A stretch of 64,000 nt of DNA, from NCBI GenBank assembly GCA_029706075.1, contig JAINUG010000088.1, forward strand, positions 806,001-870,000, read 5' to 3'. Numbering within the stretch: position 1 is the first letter of the stretch; the number at the start of each line of letters is the position of its first letter. The notes beneath the pieces were generated by a model. The model ran no database searches, was not told the origin of the DNA, and worked only from the letters and a program-made list of their open reading frames with translations. The stretch comes from Aldrovandia affinis. Taxonomy: Eukaryota; Chordata; Actinopteri; Notacanthiformes; Halosauridae. The position numbers and the translations under genes were made by a program. This document shows positions 58,494-64,000 of this stretch, piece by piece.

Positions 58494-59880
58494 GGACTGT
58501 TCCCATGCTGTAGGTCAGTTGTGTAGCTGGCAGCCCTGGCTTTACCCCAGCCCTTCTCATCAGTACTGGTTGTCGGGTCATCAGTGACACATCAATGTTT
58601 TTCAACAAATGAAAAGAAAGTATTTGACTCGATGCATCAGCTCGTTGATCTTGTGCGGTACTTTTGTCTCTTGTACCAGTAGTTGACCCACCCAGAGAGG
58701 AAGGTGAACTCCCTGTCTGTGCATGCGTGTCAAGACTTATACTTGAGTTATACCTGTCTCCTAATGAGTCGAATTACACATGGAAATCTCCAATAATTAC
58801 ACTGTATCCCCCCCTATCATTTGTATCAAATACTAATAGTTTGTATGATATCAAATAAGTAATTTGGTGCCGTGCTGTGACAAATGAGGATTTTCAGTGT
58901 GCATCGATAATGTAAAATGTATTTTTCTTGCATTAACAAAGAGCCTAGGAGCTCTTATTACAGAGGGCACTACTACCAAGTTGGGGCCAAGAGGAAATCA
59001 AAGTGGCCCCCATATTCATATCTCTGGACTACAATGTCACTGGCCAGAGGGTTTAAGACAAATACAGTAAAAATCTGAAAAATCTACATTGTTGTTACCA
59101 CCATATTTCTAATAAGCAAAAGGTGAGATTTGCACACACCCTGTCAAGTTGTTGTTTTTCTTTACCACTGATCTGAATACACCTCCATCCTGGGTTTGTC
59201 TTTGTTCTCCCACTCCTCATTTTTCTTGCTTTTGAACTTCCCCATGTGGGGAACCTGGTGGTATTGGTTCACAACTGTGACGCAGCATGCCTATGTGTAA
59301 AGCTTGTTTCCCCTAATTGAAAAAAAACACTTCTCTGTTTCTGTAACAAATTCAGACAAATGTTCAATAAAATGTCATCTTTGTAGTTTACAGCTTTGAC
59401 TTGACTATTTTGTATAAATAGGACGGGGAATTGTCATTTATGGCTCTGTGATGCCAGGAGGGGTTGAGGTGGGAGTGGAGAGGGCTGCACCTCCCCTTTG
59501 TGTGCTGTCAGACGTTCCTGTTCCCTCCCACAGCCTGTGACGTTCTACAGGACCTTGGACAGCAGCAGCCTCACCTACAGGCAATCAGCAATCAACTCAG
59601 GTGTTGGCCATTGCCTTCGTCAGGCCTTTTGGCATTTGGAGGAACTGATGCTGGCTTTTATTTCTTTTTTTTGCCCTCCTGTGTTTTTGTTTTTTTCGAT
59701 TTTTTGACTGCCCTTTAAAGGTTTATTTGTTTCCATCCACTCACCACCTGGCATGGTTGCCTCCCTGCTACAGGCTCCCATAAATTGTATGGATTATAAA
59801 TCCAAAATGCTGTCTGGGTCATTTTAAGATTACTTAAAGTTTGGACACACTATGATAAATCTTAAACTCGTTTACCTCTG
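58494..59880. other. Intergenic stretch, one weak exon-like segment
   Basis: At 59537-59603 an acceptor-like tgttccctcccacag, an open stretch of 22 codons and a donor-like tcag|gtgt look like an exon, but with no supporting neighbours. Nothing else is recognised. Confidence 0.25.
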
Positions 59881-59884
59881 GAAT

Positions 59885-60960
59885 GAGATACTGCCAACTG
59901 CCAAAATAAAGGAAATACTTGAGTAAATGAGGGATACAAAGTTTATTGAAAGCAGCTTCTTCCACACAGATGTGATTCCAGAGTTAATAAAGTAATTAAC
60001 ATCCCATCATGCTTAGGGTCATGTCTAAAAATGCTGGGCAGGCCCAGTTGCTACCATGGCTAGAAGAAGAGATCTCAGTGTCTTTGAAAGAGGGGTGATT
60101 GTTGGGGCGCGTTTGACAGGAGCTTCAGTTGACGAAGACTGCTCAACTTGCTGGTGTTTCATGAAGAACAGTGGCTAAGGTGATGTCGGCATGGAAGTCT
60201 GAGGGAAAGATATCATCAACTAGAGGAAACTGGTCGAAAGGGCATACTCCTCAACCATGATATCTGTGCATTGGTTTAAGATGCAAGGCAAAACAGATGA
60301 GCAACTCTGAATCAGTTGACTGCAAATATCAATCGGGTGTGAGCAGGCAGTTTCATCAAGAACAGTCTGTCGAAAACTTCAGAGAGGCATACTATGTTGG
60401 TGTTGTTTATTTTGGCAGTTATCTGTATCTTGCATTTTCACCAATTGGATTGTGGATTGAGCACATTACCTCATGTGTTCAGTGAACAACTCAAGATATT
60501 TATGTGCACATAAATAGTTCAAATTATGTTTCAACACTTCAGCTTTCCGCAAGAATTATTGCAATTATTTGACAATGTAGCCTATCTGTTCTGCTTTGAT
60601 GTGAAAGAGTGTATTTCACAGTCTGCTGCTCCAAAAACAAACATATTTTGTGACAGCATTTCAGTCCAAATGGATCTTCAGCGCCGTTCCCTCTCTCCTC
60701 AGCACATAAGATTGATGTGTATATGAGTTGCAAAGTTAAGATACAGGTAACTGTTATGGTGTCGGGTGGCATGGTCTTTTCTGGCATGGTTTGGGTCCAC
60801 TCAGCCCCAGGGTAAGATAAATGCTAATAAACACAAAACCATTCTTTGTAGTGGTCACCTTCATCATATGGTGAAGCATTTATATCCTGGTGGGAGTGTG
60901 TCTTCCAGGATGGGTCTCTCTGTTGAATGGGTTGGACCTTGCCACTGATGCCTGCTGCTA
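59885..60960 (+). mobile_element. Degenerate Tc1-type transposon
   Basis: The left end caactgccaaaataaaggaa and subterminal catcatgcttagggtcatgt are typical of a fish Tc1 family. Remnants of the HTH region (LNQLTANI near 60305) and of the catalytic domain (VMVSGGMVFSGMVWV-like near 60755, then KINANKHKTIL) are seen in different frames. There are many stops and a large central replacement of AT-rich sequence (60400-60720). Confidence 0.7.
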
Positions 60961-61206
60961 CTTGTTTGGCTTGGACAGCTGTACATCACCTGGCCTGCCC
61001 TATCTGTTGTGAGCTCCAGTGAACTGGTGAACAGGTGAGGAGCAGAAGGCAGTTCGGTCTGTGGTTGTCCTGTACCTTTCAAGGTACTTCTGATCACAAA
61101 AGCTGATCCAGAGTCAGCTTACCCTCTTCCAATCCAAACTCCAACTATTTTATGCAAAGGCCCAGCTACTGATCCATGATCAGTACTTGGGAGTATTAAG
61201 ATGTGT

Positions 61207-61614
61207 GGGGCCCCCGGGTGGCACAACTGGTAATGGCACTTGTCCTAAGTTGCCCACTGCAGCCTGGGTTCGATTCCCCAGCTGCGCCAGCCCGGCTTTG
61301 GCCGGGAGTCCCATTCGGGGGTGGCGATTGGCTTTCCGCCCGAGGGGGAAGGGGGAGGGAAGCTAGCATGAGCTTGCTGTATGCATAGAAAGCTTCTCTG
61401 TGTATATCGGAATTGCAGTCAATGGCCTGGCAAGTTCCGTCTCAAAGGAGGCGGTTCGATACCACTGTCACTGCCGGTCTCAGAGTAGCAGCTGGTCCTG
61501 TATATGCAGGCAGCAGGCTTGTGAGGAAGGAAATGTAATCAATAGAGGGTAAAATTGGCAACCAAATTGGGAGAAAAATGGGGGAGAAAAATATGAAATG
61601 AATTTTTTTTTAAA
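61207..61614 (+). repeat. tRNA-derived SINE, cccgggtgg-head type
   Basis: The head is ggcccccgggtggcacaact, the B box gggttcgattcc, the body gaggggggaagggggaggg-like and the tail aaaattggcaaccaaattgg plus an A-rich end. A near-perfect duplication flanks it (ttaagatgtgt on the left, ttaagacgtgt on the right). Confidence 0.85.
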
Positions 61615-61837
61615 GAAGAGAAAAATTAAGACGTGTGAGAGGTGGGAGTTACAGTATGTGAATCAAAAAAGTGACACGGAACTAATTCTGTTGAAATGTA
61701 TCCCTTTATTTCTGTCATTTTGATGACTGCATAGAGCAAAATAATATGAAACAAGGGAGTAGAGAAGTAACTACTGTAATAACAAACCTGCTATCATTTG
61801 TTTATTTTATTTGTCAGGTGGATATGCTTGTAGCGGC

Positions 61838-62203
61838 ACGGTGGTGCAGTGGATAGCACTGTCGCCTCACAGCAAGAAGGTCTCGGGTTCGAATCCAGGC
61901 CGGGGGCCTTTCTGTGCGGAGTTTGCATGTTCTCCCCGTGTCCGCGTGGGTTTCCTCCGGGTACTCCGGTTTCCTCCCACAGTCCAAAGACATGCACGTT
62001 AATTGGAGAGTCTAAATTGCCCGTAGGTATGAGTGTGTGAGTGAATGGTGTGTGTGTGCCCTGCGATGGATTGGCGACCTGTCCAGGGTGTATTCCTGCC
62101 TCTCGCCCGGAACGCATGCTGGGATAGGCTCCAGCCCCCCGCGACCCTGACCAGGAATAAGCGGCTTAGATAATGGATGGATGGATGGATGGATGGATGG
62201 ATA
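61838..62203 (+). repeat. gcggcacggtgg-type tRNA-derived SINE with (GGAT)n tail
   Basis: A-box-like gcacggtggtgcagtggata, B box gggttcgaatcc, then the very common fish body (gtttgcatgttctccccgtg, tgggataggctccagccccc) and a (ggat)n tail at 62172-62202. The family is widespread in teleosts; I do not assign a specific name. Confidence 0.9.
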
Positions 62204-62296
62204 TGCTTCTGCAATTTGGTGGAACTTTTGAAGTTTTTTAAAAGAAATGTGTTTAGGGCTCCAGGGGTCACATTGTTTGGACAGTGCTAATCTTGT

Positions 62297-62322
62297 TTTT
62301 TTTTTTTTTTTTTTTTTTTTTA
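62297..62322 (+). repeat. Poly-T tract
   Basis: A run of 20 or more T, with no SINE body attached on either strand that I can see. Confidence 0.9.
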
Positions 62323-62554
62323 TAACTTCCGGGTCAAATGTGTAGGGGAGTGTGTCACAGTGTTTTCTGACATGGGGTCGTGGTGATGAGCTCAATCGGA
62401 CAGGAATGGTCTTCGTTGTCCTTCAGCTCATCCCTGTGGAAAAACCCTGTGCCAAAGGGCCATCGTTCATTGTATGGACAGAGGAAATTAGTTGGTCGTG
62501 CTTTATTGAAGCGTCTGTTTATAGTGTTTATACTACGGTGTAGTGTGTGGACAG

Positions 62555-62913
62555 TGTCAGTGTGCCATTATCAGGGTATAGTGCGCTAACGCTAGTATCA
62601 GTGTGCCATTATCAGGGTATAGTGCGCTAACGCTAGTATCAGTGTGCCATTATCAGGGGGTATAGTATCAGTGTGCCATTATCAGGGTATAGTACGCTAA
62701 CGCTAGTATCAGTGTGCCATTATCAGGGTATGGTGCGCTAACGCTAGTATCAGTGTGCCATTATCAGGGTATAGTGCGCTAACGCTAGTATCAGTGTGCC
62801 ATTATCAGGGTATAGTGCGCTAACGCTAGTATCAGTGTTTTATTATCAGGGCATAGTGTGCCAACGCTAGTGTCAGTGTGCCATTATCAGCATGCTAATG
62901 CTAGTATCAGTGT
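62555..62913 (+). repeat. 41-bp minisatellite
   Basis: About nine units of tatcagtgtgccattatcag plus ggtatagtgcgctaacgctag. One unit is shortened (near 62660) and the last two are diverged. The array ends about 50 bp from the candidate - strand exon. Confidence 0.95.
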
Positions 62914-62963
62914 CAGTTGGTACACAGTGCACTCACAGTGAGGAAGTGTTTCGGGACAGAGCG

Positions 62964-63214
62964 TTAGCTCTGCAGAGAGGGGGAGAACGCGGTTACGTGC
63001 TCAGGCAGGGCCAGGGACTCAGTGCTCAGTGCAGTCAGGGCCGGCGAATCAGCACTGCGTGCAGACGGGGTAAGGGCCTCCATGCTCTCCGGGGTCAGTT
63101 GTGCAGTCGGGGACTGGACAATAGTGCTCTGCGGGGTGGGGGACAGCACCAGGATGGACACCCCTGAGCTGTTGGGCTGAGTGGGCTCGTCCAGGTCCTG
63201 AATCTCCTGTCCCA
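62964..63214 (-). CDS. Candidate last coding exon of an unidentified - strand gene
   Basis: On the - strand an acceptor (tgtgctctcag) ends at 63215, followed by an open stretch of about 83 codons to a stop at 62964: GQEIQDLDEPTQPNSSGVSI, then a Ser/Thr/Pro-rich tail with PESMEALTPS and ending FSPSLQS. It starts acidic and becomes a disordered tail, as many cytoplasmic C-termini do. The exon phase would be 1. I do not recognise the family, and no upstream exon is evident before the window ends. The GC content is higher than around it, but Ser/Pro-rich frames can arise by chance. Confidence 0.4.
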
Positions 63215-64000
63215 CTGAGAGCACAAAATACAGTCATGTGCTCACCTGGACAACACACAACCACTTACACAACCACTTACTGTTCCTTACTATGCAAGGA
63301 ACATTTAATGCCTAACATAGAACGAGAGCAAACGGGTAGGTACAGACCAGCCAGTAACAGTGATTGAACATCAAGCTGTAAAATGGTGGTAAAATATAAG
63401 CAAACAATAACCGTCGTAGAGTACATATTGTGCCTAACAGTCATCACTACATACAGTCACGATGATTGTTAAAAATACAAGACCTAGCAATTATCCCAAT
63501 ATACACACATCATACTAATCTGCACGTAGTTCCTATCAATTATCCCTTAGTATGTATATCATATTTTACCAATTCCCACATAAAACTGAACAATTATCCC
63601 AACATACTGTATGTACATCAAACCAACGGGCACACAGAGCCTAACAATTATCCCTAAATACATAAATCACACTAATGTGCACATAGGCTATGCATAATCT
63701 ATAAGAGCAACCTTACTTTGTAGTGTTCACATGTTGATCTATAAATAAATACCATTACCTACCATGCTCATAATGGTTAATGATTATTTGTAAGAGCAAC
63801 ATTTCACTATGCCAGATTTCTCTCCAGGTTTAGAGACCTCAATTAGCTTCTGCCTGCTGTCACCACGCAGGTGTCAGGTCAGGTGAGGGATAATGACCAC
63901 TGCTGACCATGCCTGGCTCTCAGCTCCACCCCTCCAGCCTGGACTTCCCTCAACAGGTAAAACTGTTTTGCTGGAATGTTCCGAAATTGGCTTTGGCTAA
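63215..64000. other. AT-rich end of the window
   Basis: A loose repetition of caattatccc plus atacacacatcatact-type segments (63480-63680) suggests an old tandem repeat of about 65 bp. No exon is recognised. Confidence 0.35.

Noticed and set aside
59537-59603. Exon-like segment between acceptor-like and donor-like motifs
   Set aside because: It is only 22 codons with no recognised similarity and no partner exon; splice-like motifs at this density arise by chance.
62172-62202. (GGAT)n as an independent satellite
   Set aside because: It is the normal simple-repeat tail of the SINE at 61838-62203.
13761-62203. tRNA genes at the A/B-box matches
   Set aside because: The boxes belong to SINE heads with long unrelated bodies and tails; no cloverleaf with acceptor stem is seen.

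Overview
The window is nuclear DNA of a ray-finned fish, most likely a teleost. It has interrupted vertebrate genes with GT-AG introns and a typical fish mix of mobile elements: tRNA-derived SINEs with the 'ctctggataagagcgtctgc' tail, L2 and L1/Tx1 LINEs, Tc1, hAT, IS630-like, piggyBac, BEL/Pao and Penelope-like elements, and many CA/TG arrays. I could not place the species more closely.

Three host genes are recognised, all on the + strand. (1) The last coding exon of a GPR139-type orphan receptor (458-1404). (2) A complete eight-exon protein Z gene (8515-14852): signal peptide, Gla, two EGF domains and a serine-protease-like domain without a working triad. A HNF4-type site lies about 80 bp upstream of its ATG and a polyA signal 0.5 kb after the stop. 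(3) A GPRC5B-type orphan receptor (49791-53782, three coding exons), which probably has a distant GC-rich non-coding first exon ending at 36892. GPR139 and GPRC5B are neighbours in the same relative orientation on human 16p12.3, so this is an old gene pair. Here protein Z and about 35 kb of repeats lie between them. A possible last coding exon of an unidentified - strand gene is at 62964-63214.

The rest is mostly repeats. From 3.5 to 5.6 kb lies an IS630/Tc1-like transposon whose transposase gene has two introns. From 18.9 to 31.8 kb is a nested stack: an L1-type LINE, then a second LINE on the - strand, then a young BEL/Pao element (22401-31525, 5-bp target duplication), which itself carries a piggyBac-type insertion (25142-26841, TTAA duplication). 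A Tc1 end follows. From 39 to 49 kb there are L2 tails, hAT elements with 8-bp duplications (41480-41720 and 46603-48120), a Penelope-like GIY-YIG fragment beside degenerate telomere-like repeats, a deleted Tc1, and a palindromic MITE inside a minisatellite. From 58 to 63 kb there is a MITE inserted in a related MITE, a degenerate Tc1, two SINEs and a 41-bp minisatellite.

The most unusual signals lie inside the protein Z gene. A 36-bp repeat spans the end of the EGF1 exon and copies its splice donor six times. A minisatellite of about 0.8 kb fills the end of intron 6, almost touching the next splice acceptor. I found no rRNA or tRNA gene, no CRISPR array and no bacterial-type system.
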